From an uncultured Oscillospiraceae bacterium (GTDB taxonomy: Bacteria; Bacillota; Clostridia; Oscillospirales; Oscillospiraceae): DNA of 64,000 nucleotides. Shown here in pieces: positions 37,501-44,263 of this stretch. The position numbers and the translations under genes are program-made. The notes below the pieces were generated by a model. The model saw only the letters and a list, made by a program, of their open reading frames with translations. It ran no database searches and was not told the origin of the DNA. How positions within the stretch are numbered: position 1 is the first letter of the stretch; each line of letters starts with the position of its first letter. The DNA lies in NCBI GenBank assembly GCA_949841465.1, contig CATKZW010000001.1, positions 1 through 64,000 of the forward strand. The letters run 5' to 3'.

Positions 37501-38288
37501 GCGCCTATGATCTGTCGGATACAATTGACTTGAACACAGGTGCCGGGCCGGCCGGCGGCGTGGTCATCACCGAAAAGCTGTCCGAGCTGCTGGACGTGTC
37601 CGTCGGGGACGCCATCACGCTGGATAACGACGGCAAACGGGTGGAGGTCCGGGTGGCCGATATCACGGAGAACTATGTGCAGCACTATATCTACCTGTCG
37701 GAATCCTGCTACCGGGAGCTGTTCGGCGAGGAGCCGGAGCGGAACGAGATACTCCTGCGCTACGCCGACGGCGCGGGGGAGGCGGAGTCCGATACCGTGT
37801 CCGCCGACCTGATGGCCATGGGCGGGGTGGACTCCTATTCCTACATCGCCACCCTCCGGGACAACTTCACCGACAGCATGGAGGCCATCGACTACGCGGT
37901 GGTGATTATCATCACAGCGGCGGCGGCCCTGGCCTTTGTGGTGCTCTACAACCTGACCAACATCAACATCACCGAGCGCACCCGGGAGCTGGCCACCCTG
38001 AAGGTGCTGGGCTTCTTTGACCGGGAGGTCACCGCCTACGTCTATCGGGAGAATCTGTTCCTGACCCTGTTCGGCATTGTCCTGGGGCTGGTCATGGGCC
38101 GGTTCCTCCACGCCTGGATGGTGCTGACGGTGGAGGTGGAGCTGGTTATGTTCGGCCGCACGGCGCCGCCCTACGCCTACATTCTGGCGGCGGCGCTGAC
38201 GGTGGTGTTCTCCGTGGCGGTGAACATCGCCGCCCACTTCAAGCTGAAGAAAGTGGACATGGTGGAGAGCCTCAAGACTGTGGAGTAA
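34536..38288 (+). CDS. FtsX-family ABC permease with very long coiled-coil domain
   Basis: The 1250-residue permease has an N-terminal transmembrane helix (about 22-45), an extracytoplasmic domain to about 245, then about 430 residues of charged heptads: 7-residue units of the type KKYEDGW/AEYQDGL (about 340-435) and ELDDAKA (about 515-590). Three FtsX helices follow (about 705-830), a second extracytoplasmic domain (about 880-1110) and three final helices ending HFKLKKVDMVESLKTVE. FtsX-type permeases do not carry substrate across but move extracytoplasmic domains; the coiled coil may reach through the peptidoglycan. It likely exports, releases or activates something at the surface; the substrate is unknown. 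Confidence 0.88.
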   Translation: MVTGKRKNHLSTDSIREVRNTFSRYLSILVLAALAVAFLSGLRTAAPDMQYTADNYYDRTNLMDGYVLSTLGLTDEDLEALAGAAGIQSVEGCRELDATAVDRIVNVRSMPERLNLLEVAEGRLPEAADECVTEHLLMVKLGLQVGDRLELTLAEDDEGDLERTAYTVVGVVDSPLYVGLDRGASSLGNGSVDAFVYVPGENFTFDYYTCAYFTGEGLAALDSYGDEYEDRLDGLVDSLDGLADERAQLRYDTLVGEAQEELDDARREFEDAKAEAEQELADAWQKLQDARQELDDGWADYREGEETFAREIADAERELADALTDLRQGEQDLIDGRQEYEDGWAEYQDGLKKYEDGWAEYQDGLAEYEDGLKKYEDGWAEYESGLRKYEKGKKAYESGLAEYQKGLEDYRDGAAAYRNGQDQYRQGLAEYEQGKSQLEAAAAEGRKQMEAAWAQLEAQKDSMPEEQYAAAAAALAAQAEAAQKELEAGQAQLDAAKAQLDAAAKELDSGSAELNEAWRELNRAEEELDEAEAELEEAKKELNSAKAELDSAKAELDEGKAELDDAKAELDDAKAELDDARAELDDAQRELEQGEQDLKDGWADYNKGVADLQKARVDGRQELDDALVELNDGEQEYADGLVEYEDGKREADEEIADAQRKLDDAQDELDEVEECEWYVLSRFTNAGIVGYAQDSGRVSNLANVFPVIFFLVAALACLTTMTRMVEEQRTQIGSLKAMGFSRLAISKKYIGYAFSASLVGGILGLSLGCTLIPLVIANAFNIMYAIPPLEFKPQTELYFLCVLAAVVCTTGAALWACLSTLIDTPANLMRPRAPKAGRRVLLERVGFVWKRLTFTWKVTMRNLFRYQRRFWMTVIGIGGCTALIVTGFGLHESIFSILDQQFDHVFLYDATLGIDANARDYELAEVEQYLNDSPWVEDYLPASATMLDASSTGPAQSVTMFAVEDQERFTQFIQLGHRLDDEPVILPDSAYDLSDTIDLNTGAGPAGGVVITEKLSELLDVSVGDAITLDNDGKRVEVRVADITENYVQHYIYLSESCYRELFGEEPERNEILLRYADGAGEAESDTVSADLMAMGGVDSYSYIATLRDNFTDSMEAIDYAVVIIITAAAALAFVVLYNLTNINITERTRELATLKVLGFFDREVTAYVYRENLFLTLFGIVLGLVMGRFLHAWMVLTVEVELVMFGRTAPPYAYILAAALTVVFSVAVNIAAHFKLKKVDMVESLKTVE

Positions 38289-38295
38289 CCCTGTT

Positions 38296-38346
38296 GTTCC
38301 TTTTTCTTTGAAAAGAAAAAGGAACCGAAAAAGAAACTTTTGAACC
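38296..38346 (+). repeat. AT-rich repeat, single end (copy C)
   Basis: GTTCCTTTTTCTTT and its perfect complement form a hairpin (38296-38325), followed by CGAAAAAGAAACTTTTGAACC, the same motif as at the ends of copies A and B. It lies 8 bp after the permease stop and probably ends that transcript. No matching right-hand end was found before the convergent gene at 38443. Confidence 0.75.
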
Positions 38347-38442
38347 GTTTCGTTCGGGGTGGTTGTCCGGACTTTCCCGTCGACCACGATGAATTTGCAG
38401 ATAAGGGCCGCCCTTTCCAGATGGAAAGGGCGGCCGCTTTTG

Positions 38443-39468
38443 TCATTTTTTCAATTTTTCTTCTTCTGCTTCAATGGCCCGGAACCGTGGCATGATGCCG
38501 ATCTTGTCCGGGGTGTGGACGGGGAGCTGGTAGATGTCGTGGCCGGGGAATTGGTTGCCCTCCACCAGGCAGGGCCCCTCCGGGGTGAAGCACACGTCCC
38601 AGCCCACGTAGCCCACTTCTGGGATGATCTGGGCGGCCTGGGTGACCAGAGCTACGGCCTTGTCCCAGTCAGGGAAGGCAAAGCCTTTGATTTGCGTGCC
38701 GGTGGCGGGGTGGTTCACATACAGGTTCTTCTGCTTGTCCAGCGCCCGGTCGATGACGGTGCCTGTCTCCGGATCCATGGGGGCCACCATGCCGCCGCTG
38801 TTGAAGTTGTCCACGAATTTGCCGTTGCCGATGCGGAACATGGCGGTGACCAGATATACCCTGCCGCTTTTGCCCCGGATGGTCACCATGCGCACGGTAT
38901 TGATGGAGCCGGGGTAGATGGCGGCCACCGCCGGATGCTGGACAATGACCTCCTCCAGCTCCAGCAGGGGGGCGCGCTCCGCCAGGTGGGCGTAGAGGGC
39001 GTCCGGAGAGGGGTAATCCTCCGTTTTCAGCTTTTCGATGCCCCAGCCGCAGCTCCCCTGAGAGGGCTTGGCCATGAACACCGGGTGGCGGCCCAGGAAG
39101 GCCAGCACGTCCGCCTTGTTGTCCCCGGTCACCGGGACCCAGTCCCGGCCAAGGAACCGGCCGAACCGGGTGTTGAAGCGGATTTTGTCCCCGAAATCGT
39201 CCATGTGGCCCTTATCATTGTACCTCACCACGATTTCGTTGTTCCGGCCCCGGGTGAGGTAGGTGTCCCGCTGTTCCGGGGTCAGGTTGTACATCTCGAA
39301 CAGGTCGTAGTCCATGTAGCCTGCGCCGTACTTCACCGCGCAGGTCCGCATGTCCTGGAAGATGGACCAGCGGGAACGGCCCGTCTTTTTGTGGATGGAG
39401 CTGATTTTGTCCAGCATGGCCTTGTAGTTCATGTTCAGCACCCGCTGGACCAGATATTTTACCTTCAT
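38443..39468 (-). CDS. Sugar-transfer-associated ATP-grasp protein
   Basis: The ATG at 39468 with AGGGAGG upstream gives 341 residues. Motifs fit the ATP-grasp family found near capsule and wall glycosyltransferases: GRDWVPVTG near residue 108, MAKPSQGSCGWGIEKL (nucleotide-binding loop), LELEEVIVQHP, INTVRMVTIRGKSGRVYLVTAMFRIG, DNFNSGGMVAPMD and the metal-site segment VGWDVCFTPEGPCLVEGNQFPGHDIYQL. It should join an acid and an amine or thiol using ATP, probably in cell-surface polymer synthesis. No partner gene lies beside it; repeat copy D lies directly upstream. Confidence 0.82.
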   Translation of the reverse strand: MKVKYLVQRVLNMNYKAMLDKISSIHKKTGRSRWSIFQDMRTCAVKYGAGYMDYDLFEMYNLTPEQRDTYLTRGRNNEIVVRYNDKGHMDDFGDKIRFNTRFGRFLGRDWVPVTGDNKADVLAFLGRHPVFMAKPSQGSCGWGIEKLKTEDYPSPDALYAHLAERAPLLELEEVIVQHPAVAAIYPGSINTVRMVTIRGKSGRVYLVTAMFRIGNGKFVDNFNSGGMVAPMDPETGTVIDRALDKQKNLYVNHPATGTQIKGFAFPDWDKAVALVTQAAQIIPEVGYVGWDVCFTPEGPCLVEGNQFPGHDIYQLPVHTPDKIGIMPRFRAIEAEEEKLKK

Positions 39469-39480
39469 GAGGACCTCCCT

Positions 39481-39570
39481 GTTCCTTTTTTCTTGAAAGA
39501 AAAAGGAACCAAAAAGAACTTTTAGACCGCTGACGGAGCGGCGCAAAAACCAACTTTGTTTCCGCCCGGC
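39481..39570 (+). repeat. AT-rich repeat, single end (copy D)
   Basis: A hairpin GTTCCTTTTTTCTTG with its near-perfect complement (39481-39509) is followed by CAAAAAGAACTTTTAGACC, GCTGACGGAGCGGCG and GTTTCCGCCCGGCG, all shared with copies A and B. It lies 13 bp upstream of the ATP-grasp start and so becomes part of that gene's leader. Confidence 0.7.
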
Positions 39571-39662
39571 GATATACGTTTTCTTATATTAGCACATTCT
39601 GATGGAAATGGCAATCGTCAGCGCTGCGCCGCACGCCAGGTATTGGGGCGGTGAGAAGCTGC

Positions 39663-39691
39663 TTGACAAGGGCCAATTCTTATTGTATACT
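39663..39691 (+). promoter_or_regulatory. Promoter of bioY
   Basis: TTGACA, 17 bp, TATACT, an almost perfect housekeeping promoter 38 bp before the bioY ATG. Confidence 0.9.
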
Positions 39692-39713
39692 AAAAAATGA
39701 AAATAGTTTACAA
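39683..39713 (+). promoter_or_regulatory. BirA (biotin repressor) operator
   Basis: TTGTATAC, 15-bp spacer, GTTTACAA: two inverted 8-mers with one mismatch, matching the usual Firmicutes BirA site. The left half overlaps the -10 box of bioY, so biotinyl-AMP-loaded BirA would block transcription. Confidence 0.85.
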
Positions 39714-39728
39714 TAGGAGTGATTCCAA

Positions 39729-40313
39729 ATGACAGCAAAGTCCATTGGCGCCACCCGCCGGCTGGCCCTCTGCGCCGTAATGGCGGCGGTGACCTGCGTG
39801 CTGGCCCCCATTTCCCTCCCCATCGGGCCTATTTCCATCACCGGGGGTACCCTGGCCATCTATCTGACGGTGTACCTGCTGGGCGGCGTCTGGGGGACGG
39901 TGAGCACCCTGGTATATCTGCTGGTGGGCCTGGTGGGTCTGCCGGTGTTCAGCAACTACATGGGCGGCGTCAGCCGCCTGGCGGGCCCCACGGGGGGCTA
40001 CCTGGTGGGGTATCTGCCCATGGCCCTGCTGGCGGGGGCGGTGGTGCAGTGGTCTGCCCACCGCTTTGACGAAAAGGGGGCCGCGGGCACGGTGATCGCG
40101 CTGATCGTCCAGTTCCTGGGGATGGCGGCGGCCACCGCCGTGCTGTACGCCTTCGGCACGGCCTGGTACTGTGTCCAGGCGGGGGTGGACCTGCAAAAGG
40201 CCCTGGCGGCCTGCGTGTTCCCGTTTATTCCCTTTGATCTGGCCAAGATGGTGGCTGCGCTGGCCGTGGGCATGCCCGTCCGGCGGCGGCTGGAGCGGGC
40301 GGGGCTGCTGTAA
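39729..40313 (+). CDS. bioY: Biotin transporter BioY (ECF S component)
   Basis: The 194-residue membrane protein has the BioY pattern: LALCAVMAAVTCVLAPISLPIGPISITGGTLAIYLTVYLLGG, LVGLVGLPVFSNYMGGVSRLAGPTGGYLVGYL (the GPTGGYLxG signature) and PFIPFDLAKMVAALAVG near the C-terminus. It binds biotin and works with a shared ECF energising module encoded elsewhere. A promoter and BirA operator lie directly upstream. AATAGGAGTG serves as ribosome site. Confidence 0.96.
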   Translation: MTAKSIGATRRLALCAVMAAVTCVLAPISLPIGPISITGGTLAIYLTVYLLGGVWGTVSTLVYLLVGLVGLPVFSNYMGGVSRLAGPTGGYLVGYLPMALLAGAVVQWSAHRFDEKGAAGTVIALIVQFLGMAAATAVLYAFGTAWYCVQAGVDLQKALAACVFPFIPFDLAKMVAALAVGMPVRRRLERAGLL

Positions 40314-40474
40314 GCGGCGGAAAGGGAAAACCTCCCCGGCACGGCGGCGGTCTCAATTTCCCTGTTCTGAATGGTATGCCGCTTGGGCTCGCTGGCCCGC
40401 TCCAATCTGCTGACGTCAAAATTCATGCCGATTTTCTCCAGCATGAAAAGGGGGCATGGGGTCAAAAAAATCCC

Positions 40475-40503
40475 TTGCGGCCGGGACGCTTTTGGGGTAT
40501 CAT
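40475..40503 (+). promoter_or_regulatory. Promoter candidate for the CorA-like gene
   Basis: TTGCGG, 17 bp, TATCAT about 90 bp upstream of the ATG at 40591. The remaining 160 bp back to bioY show no gene I can support. Confidence 0.5.
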
Positions 40504-40590
40504 GACAAATGGGTTATTATAGCCCGCCGCCCCGCGGGCGGGGCGGGCTGTCCCTTAAACCGCGTCAGTGCTTCAGACAGGAGGCCCCCC

Positions 40591-41562
40591 ATGGAAGAGC
40601 TCGCCTTTTTGCGGAAAATGAACCGAGGCCGCCACCCTGAGGGGGCGGGCCTGGAGGAAAGCGAATACTGCGTCTTTTACGGCCCCATTGAGGACCCGGT
40701 GGCCCGTCCGCGCATCTTCGGGGACGAGGAGCATCTGGTGCTGGAGCTGACCTACGGCGGCGAGAGCCTGCCGGGGGAGCTGCGCCTGCGGCAGGCGGGC
40801 AGCAATCTGGTGATCGAGGAGTCCTCCCAGGGACTGTTCAAGGAATTCCTGGAGGAGCGCACGGTGAATTACCTGGGGCAGGCGGTGATGTACGCCCTCC
40901 AGTTCCGCATACAGGACCTGTCCGCCCTTATTGAGCGAGGGGTGGAGGATATGAAGCGGCTGGAGGACACGCTGGACCGGAACATCGACAACAGCGGCAC
41001 CTATCAGATCCTGGACTTCCGCCGGAGGTACACCGAGTACGGCAACCACGTCATCGCCGTGAAGGAGATCATCACCCGCATCGATAAGGGGTACTTTCCC
41101 ATGCAGATGCAGAACAGCTACGTGCTCCAGGGGCAGGTGGCGCTGGACTTCCAGTTCCTGGAGGAGCGGTATGAGCTCATCAAGAACACCGTCATCAAGG
41201 ACCTGGACACCTATACCTCCATCGTGAACAACAACATCAACCGCAACGCCCGGCTGCTGAGCATCGTGTCCCTGGGGGCGGTGGCGCTGAACCTGATGTT
41301 CGGCGGCATCATCGCGCTGAATCCCGCTCTGGGCATCGTAGGCGGGGTGGCGGTGGTGGGGCTCACTGCGGGGACGGCGGTGTCCTACAAGGCGGGGGGC
41401 ATCCGGAACGCCATTCAGGTGGGCAGGAAGCGGGGTCCCCTGGCCTTCCAGAGGCACGCCGTCCGCCGCCCGCTGGAGGGGAAGGCGGAGGCCCCGCCGG
41501 AGCCGGAACAGGCGGCGGAGCGCGAACACGAGGATGAACACGATGCAGCGGCGCGGCCATAA
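40591..41562 (+). CDS. Uncharacterised membrane protein, possibly CorA-like
   Basis: CAGGAGG lies 6 bp before ATG 40591; 323 residues. Residues about 1-90 are an alpha/beta-like soluble part, 100-215 long amphipathic helices (MKRLEDTLDRNIDNSGTYQILDFRRRY, FLEERYELIKNTVIKDLDTYTSIV), and 225-275 two hydrophobic helices. This succession resembles CorA transporters, but the GMN motif between the helices is absent (GGIIALNPALG instead). The tail is charged and probably disordered. The last codons form the arm of a terminator hairpin. Confidence 0.7.
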   Translation: MEELAFLRKMNRGRHPEGAGLEESEYCVFYGPIEDPVARPRIFGDEEHLVLELTYGGESLPGELRLRQAGSNLVIEESSQGLFKEFLEERTVNYLGQAVMYALQFRIQDLSALIERGVEDMKRLEDTLDRNIDNSGTYQILDFRRRYTEYGNHVIAVKEIITRIDKGYFPMQMQNSYVLQGQVALDFQFLEERYELIKNTVIKDLDTYTSIVNNNINRNARLLSIVSLGAVALNLMFGGIIALNPALGIVGGVAVVGLTAGTAVSYKAGGIRNAIQVGRKRGPLAFQRHAVRRPLEGKAEAPPEPEQAAEREHEDEHDAAARP

Positions 41563-41574
41563 GGCCGCGCCGCT
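41547..41574 (+). terminator. Terminator hairpin spanning the stop codon
   Basis: A perfect 12-bp stem (AGCGGCGCGGCC and complement) has the loop ATAA, which includes the TAA stop at 41560-41562. It lacks a T-run; the matching T-run (TTGTTTTTG) is found 142 bp further on, after a second copy of the 3' arm. Confidence 0.7.
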
Positions 41575-41717
41575 GGCGTTTGGCGCGAAAAAAGGGGGCC
41601 CCGCAAAGCCGCCCTCTGGCTTTGTGGGGAGAGGAGGGGCAAGGGAGCGCAGAGAGAGGGAAGGCCGGAGGCCGTCCCGAACAGAGCGGACTTTGCTCCG
41701 ACGAGGCCGCGCCGCTG
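41562..41717 (+). repeat. 128-bp insertion flanked by 14-bp direct repeats
   Basis: AGGCCGCGCCGCTG occurs at 41562-41575 and 41704-41717. The 128 bp between contain a strong hairpin (CCCCGCAAAGCC with GGCTTTGTGGGG) and a purine-rich segment. Removing the insert and one repeat rebuilds a standard terminator with its T-run. This segment and the promoter after it account for the 329-bp gap before the PocR gene; no coding region is seen in it. Confidence 0.6.
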
Positions 41718-41797
41718 TTGTTTTTGTCAATTTCGCGGATAAGTCAAAAATAAGGGGCCGTTCACAAAATATTCCTTTTCTATCGCAAAAAAAGACA

Positions 41798-41825
41798 TTG
41801 AGAACGGGTGTTTTTTTGCTATAAT
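41798..41825 (+). promoter_or_regulatory. Promoter of the PocR-type regulatory genes
   Basis: TTGAGA, 16 bp, TATAAT, 66 bp before the start codon. The -10 box is perfect, so the regulators are probably expressed constitutively at some level. Confidence 0.75.
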
Positions 41826-41891
41826 GACAGTATACCATCGGCCTATGCCCGGCAAATGACGGCGCGAAGACGCGCGGGAGGCGGACAAGCC

Positions 41892-43085
41892 ATGCAGGAG
41901 TTCAAAAAAATATCCGAACAGGTTAATATTGAGCTGCTCCAGTCCATCCAGGACAACTGTTCCAAGGCCATGGGGCTGGCTTTTGTCACGGTGGACTACA
42001 AGGGGCGGCCCATCACCAAGTACAGCGGCTTCACCGCCCACTGCGCCCTGGGCCGGGAGCTCCAGGGCTTCTCCGAGATGTGTGAGCAGTGCGACGCCCA
42101 CGGCGGGCTCCACGCCGCCATTACCGGCCAGCCCTACATATACCGCTGCCACGCGGACCTGGTGGACTTTGCCGTTCCGCTGATCCTGGACGACAACTAC
42201 CTGGGCTCCGTCATGGGGGGGCAGGTGCGCCTCACCGACGCAGAGGAGCGGGAGCTGGAGCACATCATCCCCCGGGGCAGCTGGAACAAGAGCGAGGCCA
42301 TGGCGGCGGCCTACGGCCAGCTGCGGGAGATGACCTACGACAAGCTGCTGGCCTCGGTGCAGGTGGTGCGGGACATGTTCCTCTACGCCATGCAGGACCA
42401 GCGGCAGATTCCGGAGGGGGAGGACGGCGGGGAAGAGCGGACCGCCCGCGCCGACCTGGACGGCGCGCTCCCCCGGCCGGAGCGGGGGGGCCTGCGGCAG
42501 CAGGAGGGGTCCGACCAGTTTTTCTTCATCATGAATCTTATCACCCAGCTGGCCTATCAGGAGGGGGCGGACCGCACCGGGGCGGTGGCCCTGGACTTTG
42601 CGGACATCATCCGCTACACCAGCGACAGCGACCGAAAGCTGTCCACCCTGGGGGAAGAGCTGAACTATGTGGAGGCGTATCTGCGCATCCAAAAGGCATG
42701 GTGGGGGGAGGTGCTGGACTACACCGTGTCGGTGCCCCGGCAGTATTGGGGCATCAACTGCGCCTTCCTCATCCTGCGGCCCATTGTGGAGATGGCCGTC
42801 CAGTCCTTTAAAGGCGAGGACGACCGGCGGAGGGTGGACATTTCCGCCGAGGAGAACGGCAAGGACCTGCTGCTGCTGGTGCAGGTCAACGCCGAAAGCG
42901 TTACGCCGGAGGAGATGGAGAACCGGGCGGACGCCTATCTGGCCCGGGAGCACAACTCCCTCCGGGACCTGAACCGGAGCCTGAAGCGGGTGATGGGCAA
43001 GCGGTGCGAGCTGTCCATCGGCGCCCGGGGCGGCGGGGCGGCGGGGTACGCCTTCCGGCTGCGGCTGCCGCTGAAGTGGCGGTGA
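41892..43085 (+). CDS. PocR-domain sensor with degenerate LytS-like histidine kinase
   Basis: ATG 41892 follows GGGAGGCGG; 397 residues, soluble. Residues about 5-165 are a PocR ligand domain with Cys51, Cys64-x2-Cys67 and Cys86 (SEMCEQCDAHGGLHAAITG, YRCHADLVDFAVPLILDDNYLGSVMGGQV). PocR domains sense small hydrocarbon derivatives such as 1,2-propanediol. After a charged linker the C-terminus resembles LytS/YesM kinases, but the phospho-acceptor segment HFLFN reads FFIMN (211-215) and the ATP-site VENA reads VEMA (299-302). It therefore may not phosphorylate. It precedes the response regulator and pdu genes. Confidence 0.83.
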   Translation: MQEFKKISEQVNIELLQSIQDNCSKAMGLAFVTVDYKGRPITKYSGFTAHCALGRELQGFSEMCEQCDAHGGLHAAITGQPYIYRCHADLVDFAVPLILDDNYLGSVMGGQVRLTDAEERELEHIIPRGSWNKSEAMAAAYGQLREMTYDKLLASVQVVRDMFLYAMQDQRQIPEGEDGGEERTARADLDGALPRPERGGLRQQEGSDQFFFIMNLITQLAYQEGADRTGAVALDFADIIRYTSDSDRKLSTLGEELNYVEAYLRIQKAWWGEVLDYTVSVPRQYWGINCAFLILRPIVEMAVQSFKGEDDRRRVDISAEENGKDLLLLVQVNAESVTPEEMENRADAYLAREHNSLRDLNRSLKRVMGKRCELSIGARGGGAAGYAFRLRLPLKWR

Positions 43086-43133
43086 CGGGCCCGGTCCAGC
43101 AAGGGGCGGCGGATCATAAAAGGAAGGGGCGGC

Positions 43134-44231
43134 GTGAAAGTTATGAGCTGTGTTCTGATCCTCAACGAAAACCGCCTGGAGCGGGATAATATGCGCGCCA
43201 TCCTGGCCAGGGGCCTGCCCCAGGCGGAGGTGCTGGCCGCCGGCGCGCCCCGGCAGGCCCTGGAGCTGCTGGGGGAGGGCCGGGTGAGCCTGCTCATCGC
43301 GGACGTGCCCTGGTTCGACGCGGACTACTGCAATATGATCACCTCCGCCAAGGAGCTCTCCCCCGACATGCCCATCCTGGTCACCTCCACCGGCAGGCGC
43401 AGCGACATCGTGGCCAACGTGTGGCGGCTGGGGGTGCAGGACTACCTGCTCAAGCCCTACCGCCCGGAGTGGCTGACAGCGGCGGCGGAGGTGATGATGC
43501 AGTGGAGCGCCAGGCCCGCCGGGGAGTGGGAGGAGGAGCACCGGGAGCGGTATCTCAAGCAGGCGGCGGAGCACATGCAGGCCTTTTGCTATAAAAAGTG
43601 CATCAACACCACAAAAGATTACCTTGATTCTCTGTACCAGGAAACGGATGATATAGATGTGATCCGGTTCAGCGCCCTGTCCTTTGCCGAGGGGCTGGCC
43701 AGGCTGGGCAGCCCCCTGGGCCCTTCCGCCCAGCTGAAGCTGTCCACCGTTATCGAACGGTTCCGGCTGCGCTTCGACCAGCAGGGGCGCAGGCACGACT
43801 CCTTCCTGGTCTTTGAGAAGATGTGGGGCATCATTTTCGACGCCATTGACGAGGACCGGGGCTATCAGGTCAGCGACAAGCAGCGGGTGCTCAACTACGT
43901 GGACCGGAACATCAAGGAGGGCATCGGCCTGGACGAGGCGGCGGAGTACGCCAACATGAGCTCCAGCTATTTCAGCAAGTTCTTCAAGCGGATCACCGGG
44001 GTGAATTTCATCACGTACATGATGGACGGCAAAATCAGCGCGGCCAAGAGCATGCTCACCGACACGGACATGCCGGTTATCAACATCGCCTATGAGCTGT
44101 CCTACAGCGAGACCAACTATTTCGGCAAGGCATTTAAGAAGAAGGTGGGGCTTACCCCCACCGAGTACCGGGAGCAGCACCAGCACCACCGGGGACCGGC
44201 CCTCCGCGGGGAGGGAGGGGTCTCCCGGTAG
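43134..44231 (+). CDS. Response regulator with AraC-type DNA-binding domain
   Basis: A GTG at 43134 follows AGGAAGGGG (an ATG at 43143 is possible); 365 residues. The receiver domain (about 5-125) has the phospho-acceptor candidate Asp57 in LLIADVPWFD, Thr84 and Lys107 (DYLLKPY); the usual acidic pair near the start reads NENR, weaker than normal. A helical middle part follows, then an AraC double helix-turn-helix (about 255-350; GLDEAAEYANMSSSYFSKFFKRITGVNF and VINIAYELSYSETNYFGKAFKKKVGLTPTEYRE). It is the likely activator of the pdu promoters, with the upstream PocR protein as its sensor partner. Confidence 0.88.
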   Translation: MKVMSCVLILNENRLERDNMRAILARGLPQAEVLAAGAPRQALELLGEGRVSLLIADVPWFDADYCNMITSAKELSPDMPILVTSTGRRSDIVANVWRLGVQDYLLKPYRPEWLTAAAEVMMQWSARPAGEWEEEHRERYLKQAAEHMQAFCYKKCINTTKDYLDSLYQETDDIDVIRFSALSFAEGLARLGSPLGPSAQLKLSTVIERFRLRFDQQGRRHDSFLVFEKMWGIIFDAIDEDRGYQVSDKQRVLNYVDRNIKEGIGLDEAAEYANMSSSYFSKFFKRITGVNFITYMMDGKISAAKSMLTDTDMPVINIAYELSYSETNYFGKAFKKKVGLTPTEYREQHQHHRGPALRGEGGVSR

Positions 44232-44263
44232 GGGGGGCTGTCCGGCCAATCAGGGAGGTCAAT

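Noticed and set aside
34398..38387. 1329-codon minus-strand frame opposite the ABC permease
   Set aside because: It consists of Leu/Gln/Val-rich repeats that mirror the heptad coding repeats of the plus strand. No start signal or domain is visible.
40330..40465. Minus-strand open frame with a protein-like opening (MNFDVSRLERASEPKRHT) between bioY and the CorA-like gene
   Set aside because: It runs on into the antisense of bioY, has no ribosome site I can support and loses protein-like character after about 40 residues. It may be a gene remnant, but this cannot be shown from the sequence.
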